From the NCBI GenBank assembly GCA_021741795.1, contig JAIOXC010000010.1, positions 1 through 20,780 on the forward strand: a stretch of 20,780 nucleotides of DNA. Reading direction: 5' to 3'. The position numbers and the translations under genes are program-made. The notes under the pieces were generated by a model. That model had not been told where the DNA came from. It did not search any database and saw only the letters and a program-made list of their open reading frames with translations. The stretch is from Ilumatobacteraceae bacterium. Its GTDB lineage: Bacteria > Actinomycetota > Acidimicrobiia > Acidimicrobiales > Ilumatobacteraceae. Positions 1 to 7,550 of this stretch are shown here, in pieces; position 1 is the first letter of the stretch; each line of letters starts with the position of its first letter.

Positions 1-1331
1 CGACGCATGTCGAGAATCTTGTCGAGAATTTCGATGTTGACAGGACAAATTTCATCGCAGGCCTTGCAACTCGTGCACGCCCACACTTCTTCTGCGGTAA
101 TTCGCTCAAACAATGAGTTGACCGAAATAGTGATTTCGCTGTCGACACCAATTGGCGGCGACACTTTGCCACCAGGGGCATGCGAAGCAGTAGCAGCCAT
201 CACTTCACCGCTCTTGAGCACGATTTCGCGTGGGTCAAGTGGCTTGCCTGTTGCGTGCGCTGGGCAGACGCTTGTGCAACGGCCGCACATAGTGCATGCA
301 TCGAGGTCGAGCAGTTGCTTCCACGTGAAATCTTCGATGACATGCGCGCCGAATGTTTCGAGTGAGGTCTCGGTGAGGTTTGGCATTGCCTTCATTGCAC
401 CCTTTGGACGCTCGCGATCCTTGAGATACATGTTGAGTGGCGAAGTAAAAATGTGACGCAACATCGTGACTGGCAAGATTGCGAGAAACACGATGAAGGA
501 TGCAACGTGAGCAACCCACCAACCCTGATGCCATGTTGCCAACGTGCTTGCTGATGCACCGTTTACAAGTTGTGCGAGTGGGTACCCAACAAAACTCCAT
601 TTTTCAAAACTGAGGTCAACACCTGCAGCCTGACCTTGAGCAATACGGAACATCTCTGAACCAAAACCGCTCACTCCAATGGCCAACAATGTTGCAAGAA
701 TCAGCGCATGCTCCGGCTTGGTCTTGATGCGAATTCGATATGGCTGCTGCACGTAGCGACGCACGATGGCCCAAACGACGCCACCCGTAAACATCAGTCC
801 TGCAAAGTCGCCAACTGCGGCGTATGCCTTATAAATATCGCCGTGCAAAAACTTGAGTGCTGGTGGCAACTGGTGATCAATTTCGAGCACTGTGGTGACG
901 CCGAGCAAGATCAAGAATCCGAAGTACATCATTGAGTGCATTAAGCCGGCTGCACTGTCGCGCAAGAGCGTGCGCATATAGACACCTGCGCGGTAGTCGG
1001 CAAGGCGCTGTTTGAAATTTTTGCGAGTCGTCTTGCGGCGATCTGGTGCACCACGCTCCCAGTTGCGAATTCGGTCGGCAAAACGCAACGAACCCCAAAT
1101 AAGCAGCATTGGGATGACGGTGTAAAACGCAATTTGCAATGCACCAGGAATGCCCTCGAATACTTTGCGATGGACAAGCGACTCTTCTTCCCAACCGGTG
1201 ATCTGGGGGACAATGCCCGAGATCATGGTGAAGACACCAATGCCAACTCCGAATGCGATCGAGATTTGATATGGCTTGATGCGCTTCGCGCCGGCCACAG
1301 GGGCAGATGGGGTGTCGTGTGTGGTGCTCAT
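1..1331 (-). CDS. Membrane-bound Fe-S oxidoreductase, HdrD/EtfD-like (partial, C-terminus off the window)
   Basis: Read from ATG at 1331 to the window edge, about 443 residues with no stop. The N-terminal ~290 residues hold about six hydrophobic segments with scattered His, resembling the haem b membrane part of nitrate-reductase gamma or HdrE proteins. Two [4Fe-4S] motifs follow: CTMCGRCTSVCPA and, about 75 residues later, CTSCKACDEICPV. This layout is that of large Fe-S reductases that pass electrons from soluble donors to quinones. The mycobacterial member EtfD accepts electrons from electron-transfer flavoprotein during fatty-acid oxidation. The missing C-terminus should carry cysteine-rich CCG domains if it belongs there. 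The start overlaps the gpmA stop by ATGA, so the two are probably co-translated. The family is clear; the physiological donor is inference. Confidence 0.85.
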   Translation of the reverse strand, partial: MSTTHDTPSAPVAGAKRIKPYQISIAFGVGIGVFTMISGIVPQITGWEEESLVHRKVFEGIPGALQIAFYTVIPMLLIWGSLRFADRIRNWERGAPDRRKTTRKNFKQRLADYRAGVYMRTLLRDSAAGLMHSMMYFGFLILLGVTTVLEIDHQLPPALKFLHGDIYKAYAAVGDFAGLMFTGGVVWAIVRRYVQQPYRIRIKTKPEHALILATLLAIGVSGFGSEMFRIAQGQAAGVDLSFEKWSFVGYPLAQLVNGASASTLATWHQGWWVAHVASFIVFLAILPVTMLRHIFTSPLNMYLKDRERPKGAMKAMPNLTETSLETFGAHVIEDFTWKQLLDLDACTMCGRCTSVCPAHATGKPLDPREIVLKSGEVMAATASHAPGGKVSPPIGVDSEITISVNSLFERITAEEVWACTSCKACDEICPVNIEILDKILDMR

Positions 1332-2101
1332 GAAGTTCTCACGCTAGTTGCTTGACGTGAAACTGCGTCGGCAGCAGCAGCAATAGTGGCGGCATCTCCC
1401 ATGAAATTGACAGATTTCACGTCCATTGAGCCCGTAAATTCGTAACGACGAGGCACACCAGTGGGGATATTCATTGCGGTGATGTCAAGAGCCGAAATAT
1501 GTTCGAGATGCATGGCAAGTGCGCGAATCGAATTTCCGTGAGCCGTCACCAACACATTGGTACCAACTTGTAATTGAGGACGAATGACGTCATTCCAATA
1601 CGGCAGTACTCGTACGAGCACATCTTGTAAACACTCAGTTGCTGGCAGCAAATTTTTATCGAGTCCTTGACGAACGAGCTCTTGGTATTTCGGATCATTT
1701 ATAGGATGTTCAGGACTGTCGAGCGGCGCTGGTGGGGGAGCTATGTCAAAGCTTCTTCGCCAAATCATGGTTTGCTCAGCGCCATGCAGTTCAGTGGTCG
1801 CTTTTTTATCGAGTCCTTGCAGCGCCCCGTAGTGACGTTCGTTGAGTAGCCAAGTTTTGGCAACGGGCAGACTGTCTTGACCCATCTCATGCAACACCAA
1901 TTGAGTGGTGTCGATTGCCCGCGCCAACAAACTTGTATGGACTGCACCAAATTTCATCCCGGCCTGGCTCAACGTGACTCCGGCAGCCTTGGCCTCGTTT
2001 ATCCCCTGTGGGGTGAGCGGCACATCGTGCCACCCCGTAAAGAGATTCAACTGATTCCAGGTGCTCTGACCATGTCGAAGGACGATCAGGGTTCCAGGCA
2101 T
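1328..2101 (-). CDS. gpmA: 2,3-bisphosphoglycerate-dependent phosphoglycerate mutase
   Basis: Cytosolic glycolytic enzyme interconverting 3- and 2-phosphoglycerate through a phosphohistidine. The 257-residue product begins MPGTLIVLRHGQSTWN, with the phosphorylated His at position 10. NERHYGALQGLDK carries the acid/base Glu, followed by WRRSFD and a late VTAHGNSIRAL holding the second catalytic His. Length fits the dPGM family (about 250). The open frame extends further upstream to 2194, but the family N-terminus begins at this ATG and the extra residues look unrelated. No Shine-Dalgarno is seen; a -10-like TACCAT lies 6 nt upstream, suggesting a leaderless message. The stop overlaps the start of the downstream Fe-S oxidoreductase by 4 nt. 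Confidence 0.93.
   Translation of the reverse strand: MPGTLIVLRHGQSTWNQLNLFTGWHDVPLTPQGINEAKAAGVTLSQAGMKFGAVHTSLLARAIDTTQLVLHEMGQDSLPVAKTWLLNERHYGALQGLDKKATTELHGAEQTMIWRRSFDIAPPPAPLDSPEHPINDPKYQELVRQGLDKNLLPATECLQDVLVRVLPYWNDVIRPQLQVGTNVLVTAHGNSIRALAMHLEHISALDITAMNIPTGVPRRYEFTGSMDVKSVNFMGDAATIAAAADAVSRQATSVRTS
1653..1819. repeat. 17-bp identical direct repeat inside gpmA (two copies, 150 bp apart)
   Basis: TTTTTATCGAGTCCTTG occurs at 1653-1669 and again at 1803-1819. On the coding strand both encode QGLDK. The offset is exactly 50 codons. Only the second copy in window order, coding for HYGALQGLDKK, is at the conserved family position. Confidence 0.8.
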
Positions 2102-2107
2102 GCCCAA

Positions 2108-2113
2108 ATGGTA
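2108..2113 (-). promoter_or_regulatory. Candidate -10 box of gpmA (leaderless arrangement)
   Basis: On the minus strand TACCAT is followed by six bases and then the gpmA ATG, so transcription would begin at or next to the start codon. There is no purine-rich ribosome binding site before the ATG. No convincing -35 box is seen. Confidence 0.4.
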
Positions 2114-2178
2114 GGTCAAACAGCCAATTTGCGCCATATTCTGGCTATCTGGTGCCAGTTTTGCCCGATGTGACAAAT

Positions 2179-2199
2179 GTTGAGTGATATACACTCAAC
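2179..2199 (+). promoter_or_regulatory. HAIR-type operator (HspR binding site) upstream of dnaK
   Basis: GTTGAGT, seven bases, ACTCAAC: a perfect 7-bp inverted repeat. It matches the HspR-associated inverted repeat, whose consensus is CTTGAGT-N7-ACTCAAG, in the inner six positions of each arm. The outermost pair is switched from C/G to G/C. It lies about 100 bp before dnaK, and hspR is the fourth gene of the operon, so classic autorepression relieved by heat is expected. The spacer GATATAC may contribute to a -10 element, so bound HspR could block the promoter directly. Confidence 0.88.
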
Positions 2200-2244
2200 T
2201 TTTCTGGTTTGTGGGTTGTGAGGTTCTTCAACCACCCCTAGCGT

Positions 2245-2274
2245 GGTTGATACAAGAAATCCCCTTCATCAACC
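2245..2274 (+). repeat. Inverted repeat in the dnaK leader
   Basis: GGTTGAT at 2245-2251 and ATCAACC at 2268-2274 form a perfect 7-bp stem with a 16-nt loop, ending 11 nt before the AGGAG ribosome binding site (2285-2289). A smaller GGTT/AACC hairpin precedes it near 2223-2234. It could be an RNA hairpin or a second protein site. Confidence 0.5.
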
Positions 2275-2300
2275 CAAAGCAATCAGGAGCAGTACACATC

Positions 2301-4145
2301 ATGGCAAAAGCAGTCGGAATTGACCTCGGAACCACCAACTCGGTTGTCGCAGTTTTGGAAGCAGGCGAAGCCGTTGTAATCCCAAACTCGGAAGGCTCAC
2401 GCACAACGCCTTCAGTTGTCGCATTCTCAAAAGCTGGCGAAGTGTTGGTTGGCGAAGTCGCCAAGCGCCAGGCAATTACCAACCCAGAGCGCACGTTTCG
2501 CAGCATCAAGCGCCACATGGGCGAAAACTGGAAGTCGGAAGATGTAGACGGCAAAAAATACACGCCGCAAGAAATCAGCGCACGCACATTGATGAAACTC
2601 AAGCGCGATGCCGAAGCATATTTGGGCGACACCGTGACACAAGCAGTGATCACCGTTCCCGCATATTTCGATGACGCACAACGCACTGCAACAAAAGAAG
2701 CAGGTGCAATTGCCGGCCTCGAAGTGTTGCGCATCATCAACGAACCAACTGCGGCAGCACTTGCTTACGGACTCAATAAGGGCGAAGAAGATGAAACCGT
2801 ATTGGTATTCGACTTGGGCGGCGGCACGTTCGACGTCAGCGTGCTCGAAATTGGTGACGGCGTGTTTGAAGTGAAGAGCACACATGGAGACACTCGCCTC
2901 GGTGGTGACGACTGGGACCAACGCGTCATCGATTGGATGGTGCAGCAATTCAAGGCAGCACATGGTGTCGACTTGGCGGTTGATCGCATGGCAACACAAC
3001 GTCTCAAGGAAGCAGCCGAAAAAGCAAAGATCGAGTTGTCGCAAAATCAGCAGACACAGATCAACTTGCCGTTTATTACTGCAACTGCAGCTGGTCCATT
3101 ACATATGGACGAATCACTGACCCGCGCAAAGTTTCAAGAACTGACTGCGGATTTGTTGGAGCGTTGCCGTAAGCCGTTTGAGCAAGCAATTGCCGATGCG
3201 GGTTTGTCAAAGGGACAAATCAATCACGTCATCTTGGTTGGCGGCTCAACTCGCATGCCAGCAGTGCAAGACCTTGTTCAGAGCCTCACCGGCAAAGAGC
3301 CAAACCGCACAGTAAACCCAGACGAAGTTGTTGCCATCGGTGCAGCAGTGCAGGCTGGCGTATTGCGCGGCGACGTGAAAGATATTTTGTTGCTCGACGT
3401 GACTCCACTTTCCCTTGGTATTGAAACCAAGGGTGGAGTGATGACCAAACTCATCGAACGCAACACCACTATTCCAACTCGTCGCACCGAAGTGTTTACA
3501 ACAGCCGACGACATGCAGCCATCAGTAGAAATTCATGTGTTGCAAGGTGAGCGCGAGATGGCTAGTTACAACAAGACACTTGGCAAGTTTCAACTTGTCG
3601 ATTTGCCCCCAGCACCTCGCGGTATCCCACAAATTGAAGTCACATTTGATATCGATGCCAACGGCATCGTGCATGTGTCGGCAAAAGATAGGGCCACAAG
3701 CAAAGAGCAGTCAATGACCATCACCGGTCAGTCATCATTGGCAAAAGATGACATTGCAAAGATGGTCAAAGACGCTGAAGAGCATGCCGAAGAAGACAAG
3801 GCCCGTCGCGAGGAAGCAGAAATTCGCAACAACGCCGACTCACTCGTCTATCAAACCGAAAAAGTCTTGCGTGAGCAAGGCGAAAAGGTAACCGAAGAAG
3901 AGCGCACAGCAGTTGAAGGTCCAATGGCAGAACTCAAAACCTTGTTGCAAGGTACCGACAATGCAGCCATCAAAGCAGCAACCGAAAAGTTGATGACCGC
4001 AAGCCAGGCATTCAGCCAGAAGTTGTACGAGTCGGCAGCACGCGATACAAACGCTGCGGGCACGTCGGCAAGTGGTCAGGGTACATCTGACAACGACATT
4101 GTTGATGCAGAAATAGTTGATGCAGAAATTGTCGACGAGAAGTAA
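2301..4145 (+). CDS. dnaK: Chaperone DnaK (Hsp70)
   Basis: ATP-dependent cytosolic chaperone that binds unfolded peptides in a cycle driven by DnaJ and GrpE. The product is 614 residues, starting MAKAVGIDLGTTNS (phosphate-1 motif, residues 6-14). DLGGGTFDVS lies at about 171 and the adenosine motif VILVGGSTRMP near 313. The substrate-binding domain begins after LLLDVTPLSLGIETKGG. The tail ends in the acidic DAEIVDEK typical of bacterial DnaK. The open frame runs upstream to 2184, but this ATG has AGGAG 11 nt before it and gives the family N-terminus. The gene heads dnaK-grpE-dnaJ-hspR behind a HAIR operator, so heat-inducible HspR control is expected. Confidence 0.98.
   Translation: MAKAVGIDLGTTNSVVAVLEAGEAVVIPNSEGSRTTPSVVAFSKAGEVLVGEVAKRQAITNPERTFRSIKRHMGENWKSEDVDGKKYTPQEISARTLMKLKRDAEAYLGDTVTQAVITVPAYFDDAQRTATKEAGAIAGLEVLRIINEPTAAALAYGLNKGEEDETVLVFDLGGGTFDVSVLEIGDGVFEVKSTHGDTRLGGDDWDQRVIDWMVQQFKAAHGVDLAVDRMATQRLKEAAEKAKIELSQNQQTQINLPFITATAAGPLHMDESLTRAKFQELTADLLERCRKPFEQAIADAGLSKGQINHVILVGGSTRMPAVQDLVQSLTGKEPNRTVNPDEVVAIGAAVQAGVLRGDVKDILLLDVTPLSLGIETKGGVMTKLIERNTTIPTRRTEVFTTADDMQPSVEIHVLQGEREMASYNKTLGKFQLVDLPPAPRGIPQIEVTFDIDANGIVHVSAKDRATSKEQSMTITGQSSLAKDDIAKMVKDAEEHAEEDKARREEAEIRNNADSLVYQTEKVLREQGEKVTEEERTAVEGPMAELKTLLQGTDNAAIKAATEKLMTASQAFSQKLYESAARDTNAAGTSASGQGTSDNDIVDAEIVDAEIVDEK
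4101..4130 (+). repeat. 15-bp tandem duplication at the dnaK 3' end
   Basis: GTTGATGCAGAAAT(A/T) occurs twice in direct succession and encodes repeated VDAEI before the terminal VDEK. It lengthens the disordered acidic tail of DnaK. Confidence 0.8.
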
Positions 4146-4165
4146 TTCGGAATCGACAATTAGTC

Positions 4166-4669
4166 ATGACCGACAACCCGGAAAATGAACCAGAACACGA
4201 TAACGAGATGGTGCAAGATCTCGAGTCAGCTTTTGCCGAACTCAACATCATTGAAGTTGTAAAAGAACGCGACGAGTTCAAAGACATTGCGCTGCGTGTT
4301 CAGGCAGACTTCGAAAATTATCGTAAGCGTGCTGCTACACAACTCGCCGATGAAGTGGATCGTTCAACTGGTCGCATTGTCGAGTCGTTGTTGCCCGTGC
4401 TTGACGCGTGCGAGGCTGCAGTGAGCCACGGTGTTACCGGTGTTGAGCAAGTGTGGAGTTCGCTTTTCAGCGCTGTGCAAAAGCACGGTCTGGAGGCACT
4501 CGACTTGGCAGGCAAACCATTCGATCCATCACTTGCAGAGGCAGTGATGCACGAGGACGGTGACCCAGCAGATCCCACCACCGAACCGATGGTTGTTGAA
4601 GTATTGCGCACTGGTTATCGATGGAAAGGTCGCGTGCTCAGAGCGGCAATGGTCAAGGTCAAGGGTTAA
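4166..4669 (+). CDS. grpE: Nucleotide exchange factor GrpE
   Basis: Dimeric cytosolic co-chaperone that releases ADP from DnaK. The 167-residue product has an acidic, charged N-terminus, then a predicted long helix (LRVQADFENYRKRAATQ, the GrpE signature region), a four-helix-like middle and the closing beta domain VVEVLRTGYRWKGRVLRAAMVKV. It lies 20 nt after dnaK and 2 nt before dnaJ, so it is in the same operon. The ribosome binding site is weak (GGAA about 10 nt upstream), consistent with translation supported by dnaK read-on. It is slightly short for the family because of a small N-terminal tail; the core is complete. Confidence 0.96.
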   Translation: MTDNPENEPEHDNEMVQDLESAFAELNIIEVVKERDEFKDIALRVQADFENYRKRAATQLADEVDRSTGRIVESLLPVLDACEAAVSHGVTGVEQVWSSLFSAVQKHGLEALDLAGKPFDPSLAEAVMHEDGDPADPTTEPMVVEVLRTGYRWKGRVLRAAMVKVKG

Positions 4670-4671
4670 TC

Positions 4672-5823
4672 ATGCAACGCGAGTGGTTTGAAAAGGACTA
4701 CTACGCGACGCTCGGCGTATCCAAAACCGCAACAGCAAAAGAGATCACGAAGGAATATCGCAAACTTGCGCGCAAGTTTCACCCCGATGCAAACCCCAAT
4801 AACGCGTCAGCCGAAGAGCGATTCAAAGAAATAGCTGCGGCCTATGACGTGCTTGGCACCGACGAAACACGCAAAGAATACGACGAGGTACGCCGAGCGG
4901 GACCATCGTCATTTGGCCATGGTGGGCCGGGCGGTCAGAGCGGCCAGTCTCCTGGCTCGTTTCGTTTTGATGGCAACATGGGTGCAGATGGCATTGGTGA
5001 TTTGCTTGGCCAAATGTTTGGCGGCGGTCGTCGCCGTAATAACAGTGGTGTTGGTCCGCAACGCGGAGCCGAGATCGAAGCAGCACTCACACTTGACTTC
5101 ACTGACGCTGCTCACGGTCTCACTACCACTTTGCACCTGACATCAGAAGCAGAGTGTTCGTCGTGTAACGGCAGTGGTGCTCGTGCAGGTACTTCTCCTA
5201 AACAGTGCCCACAATGTCGTGGTCGTGGAGTGGTTGAAGATAACCAAGGACCTTTTGCGTTTTCGTCACCATGTCCACGTTGTAATGGTCGAACAGTCGT
5301 CATTGAGACTCCGTGCATCGGGTGTCGAGGCACTGGAGTTGAGATGCGCGCACGCGAAGTAAACGTGCGCATTCCTGGTGGAGTAGATGATGCACAACGC
5401 ATTCGCCTCAAAGGACGAGGGGGGCCGGGGCGTAATGGCGGGCCTGCAGGCGACCTGATCGTGTCGTGTCGAGTTACACCGCATGCAGTGTTTGGGCGGG
5501 ATGCACTGCATCTCACCTTGCACCTCCCGATCTCTTTCGCCGAAGCGGCACTTGGTGCCGACATTGATGTCCCAACACTTGACGGCTCACTCGTCAAGTT
5601 GAGACTCAAGCCAGGAACTCAATCCGGTTCACGTCACCGGATTAAGGGCAAGGGGATAACCGCAGCAAAATCAACTGGCGACTTGATTGTCACGGTGGAT
5701 GTAAAAGTGCCAACAAAAATGAATGACCAACAGCAACAAGCGGTAACTGATTTTGCTGCCGCAACAACAGATTCCATACGCGAGTCAGTATTGCAATCAG
5801 CATCAACCAAGAAAAGGGGTTAG
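4672..5823 (+). CDS. dnaJ: Chaperone DnaJ (DnaJ1 type)
   Basis: Hsp40 co-chaperone that stimulates DnaK ATPase and delivers substrates; 383 residues. Order: J domain (DYYATLGVSKTATAKEITKEY, HPD in KFHPDAN), Gly/Phe-rich linker, cysteine-rich zinc domain, C-terminal beta domains and dimer region. The zinc motifs are CSSCNGSG, CPQCRGRG, CPRCNGRT and CIGCRGTG; the third has Thr where Gly is usual. Overall it resembles actinobacterial DnaJ1. The frame is open to 4621, but ATG 4672 starts the J domain, has AAGGG about 6-10 nt upstream and follows the grpE stop by 2 nt. hspR begins 3 nt after its stop. Confidence 0.97.
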   Translation: MQREWFEKDYYATLGVSKTATAKEITKEYRKLARKFHPDANPNNASAEERFKEIAAAYDVLGTDETRKEYDEVRRAGPSSFGHGGPGGQSGQSPGSFRFDGNMGADGIGDLLGQMFGGGRRRNNSGVGPQRGAEIEAALTLDFTDAAHGLTTTLHLTSEAECSSCNGSGARAGTSPKQCPQCRGRGVVEDNQGPFAFSSPCPRCNGRTVVIETPCIGCRGTGVEMRAREVNVRIPGGVDDAQRIRLKGRGGPGRNGGPAGDLIVSCRVTPHAVFGRDALHLTLHLPISFAEAALGADIDVPTLDGSLVKLRLKPGTQSGSRHRIKGKGITAAKSTGDLIVTVDVKVPTKMNDQQQQAVTDFAAATTDSIRESVLQSASTKKRG

Positions 5824-5826
5824 CCA

Positions 5827-6219
5827 ATGGAACGCGAGTTACACGCTGTGTACGTAATTTCGGTTGCAGCCGAACTTGCGGGTGTGCATCCACAAACACT
5901 GCGCATTTATGAGCGCCGCGGGTTGTTGCAACCTGCCCGCACAACAGGTGGCAACAGGCGCTACAGCAACGCAGACATACAACGGTTATTGCGCATTAGC
6001 GAATTGGCAGAAGCCGGCATGAACTTAGAGGGCATTCGCCAAGTTCTCGAACTTGAAGCACATGTTGCACAATTACGGGCCGAAGTAGTGCAGTTGCAAC
6101 GCGAACTGGCTGTTGCTGTGTCGGTTGTTGAGCGCAGCGGCCGTTTCGAGTTGGTGCCACTACGTCAGTCGGTCACTGTTTTTGGCAGCAGACCAAGCAT
6201 CTTTCGTCGAGACGAGTGA
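5827..6219 (+). CDS. hspR: Heat-shock repressor HspR (MerR family)
   Basis: DNA-binding repressor of the dnaK operon; 130 residues. The MerR-type winged helix-turn-helix is clear: YVISVAAELAGVHPQTLRIYERRGLL, then TTGGNRRYSNADIQRLLRI, followed by a Leu/Val-rich coiled coil (LEAHVAQLRAEVVQLQREL) for dimerisation. The C-terminal tail (SVTVFGSRPSIF) is hydrophobic and resembles HspR tails implicated in DnaK-dependent repression. AAGGGG in the dnaJ end serves as ribosome binding site. The HAIR palindrome before dnaK is its expected site, giving a closed autoregulatory loop in which free DnaK acts as co-repressor (known for Streptomyces; inferred here). Confidence 0.93.
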   Translation: MERELHAVYVISVAAELAGVHPQTLRIYERRGLLQPARTTGGNRRYSNADIQRLLRISELAEAGMNLEGIRQVLELEAHVAQLRAEVVQLQRELAVAVSVVERSGRFELVPLRQSVTVFGSRPSIFRRDE

Positions 6220-6238
6220 GATGTTGAGCATCAGGCAC

Positions 6239-6244
6239 TAGACT
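6239..6244 (+). promoter_or_regulatory. Candidate -10 box upstream of purA
   Basis: TAGACT lies in the 62-nt gap between hspR and purA, 37 nt before the start. GTGAGA 17 nt further upstream is a weak -35 match. AGGAG at 6271-6275 is the purA ribosome binding site, so a message starting here would have a short leader. The evidence is motif similarity only. Confidence 0.3.
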
Positions 6245-6281
6245 CTTCTTACGTTCCCCACAATTTAAGTAGGAGCGTTGC

Positions 6282-7550
6282 ATGCCCGTCGCAGTTGTCG
6301 TTGGTACCCAATGGGGTGATGAAGGCAAGGCCAAAATCATTGACCTTTTGGCAGGCACTCATTCACATGTAGTTCGCTATCAGGGCGGACACAATGCCGG
6401 CCATACCGTTGTCGTAGGTGATCAGCGCTATGCATTGCAACTTGTTCCGAGCGGAGTCTTGTACGAACACGTCACTCCCGTAATTGGCAATGGAGTCGTT
6501 GTTGACATGCCAACCCTGTTCAACGAAATCGACGTCTTGGAAGGTCGTGGTGTGTCGTGCGCACGGCTCAAGGTTTCGAGCCTTGCCCAACTTATTTTTC
6601 CTTGGCACCAAGCATTCGATGCTGTTGCCGAAAGCGCTCGAGGCGACGCCAAGATCGGCACAACTCTCAAAGGAATAGGGCCTGCATACGCCGACAAAGC
6701 ATTGCGAATAGGTATTCGTGCAGGAGATGTGCGTGACCTGAACCGTTTTGAGAAGTTGGTGCGCGAGCGTGCAACGGCGGCCCTTGCAATGCTTAAGTCT
6801 GTTGGCGGTGAGTCGTTTGATATAGAAGAAGTAGTCGCACGATTTATAGTGCTTGGCAAACGACTTGTTCCGTACATCGCCAATACTGTCGACATGTTGC
6901 ACGATGCAATTGAGGCAAATAAGAGCGTGCTCCTCGAAGGTGCTCAAGCAACATTCCTCGACATCGATCACGGTACATATCCGTTCGTGACATCATCCAA
7001 TCCAACTGCAGGTGGAGCGTGTGCGGGCACTGGCATTGGGCCGCGCTACATCACGCGAGTCGTTGGCATTGCAAAGGCATACACCACTCGGGTTGGTGCT
7101 GGTCCGTACCCAACCGAACTGCACGGAGTGCTCGGCGATGCCATTGTCGAAATTGGTCACGAATTTGGAACCGTTACAGGCCGTCGCCGCCGACCTGGCT
7201 GGCTCGACTTGGTGATGCTGCGCCATGCAGTGCGACTCAATTCGCTCACCGAGATTGCGCTTACCAAGTTGGACGTGCTCGACACATTTGACACAATTCA
7301 GTTGGGTATTGGATACACACTCAACGGCAAAAAAATTGCTGGATATCCAGACGACATCGAGTTGCTAGGTCGAGTCGAGGCTGAATATGTGGAGCTCGAG
7401 GGTTGGAAAACAAACTTGCGCGAATGCCGTACCTTTGAGTCAATGCCTCTTGCAGCCCGCACGTTTGTAGAAACAGTCGAACGACATGTTGGCGTGCCAG
7501 TCACCATGATCGGTGTCGGACCCGAACGTGACGATTGCGTGATTCGCTGA
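6282..7550 (+). CDS. purA: Adenylosuccinate synthetase
   Basis: Cytosolic enzyme making adenylosuccinate from IMP, Asp and GTP, the first step from IMP to AMP; 422 residues, normal length. Visible motifs: QWGDEGKAK at 10-18 with Asp13, GGHNAGHT with His41, IGTTLKGIGPAYADK, DIDHGTYPFVTSSNPTAGG, VTGRRRRPGW and LTKLDVLD. Two glycines that I expect to be conserved are alanine: GDEGKG is GDEGKA and EGAQG is EGAQA. Catalytic Asp and His are retained, so activity is expected. The start has AGGAG 6 nt upstream. Its stop overlaps the purB start (TGATG), so the next two AMP-pathway steps are coupled. Confidence 0.97.
   Translation: MPVAVVVGTQWGDEGKAKIIDLLAGTHSHVVRYQGGHNAGHTVVVGDQRYALQLVPSGVLYEHVTPVIGNGVVVDMPTLFNEIDVLEGRGVSCARLKVSSLAQLIFPWHQAFDAVAESARGDAKIGTTLKGIGPAYADKALRIGIRAGDVRDLNRFEKLVRERATAALAMLKSVGGESFDIEEVVARFIVLGKRLVPYIANTVDMLHDAIEANKSVLLEGAQATFLDIDHGTYPFVTSSNPTAGGACAGTGIGPRYITRVVGIAKAYTTRVGAGPYPTELHGVLGDAIVEIGHEFGTVTGRRRRPGWLDLVMLRHAVRLNSLTEIALTKLDVLDTFDTIQLGIGYTLNGKKIAGYPDDIELLGRVEAEYVELEGWKTNLRECRTFESMPLAARTFVETVERHVGVPVTMIGVGPERDDCVIR

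Noticed and set aside
2179..2199. CIRCE element (HrcA site)
   Set aside because: The repeat is GTTGAGT-N7-ACTCAAC, not TTAGCACTC-N9-GAGTGCTAA, and hspR, not hrcA, is in the operon.
6363..6971. Long minus-strand open frame (202 codons) opposite purA
   Set aside because: It lies wholly within purA, shows no recognisable domain and is Cys- and His-rich in a way typical of antisense translation. The same applies to the 205- and 170-codon frames opposite dnaK.
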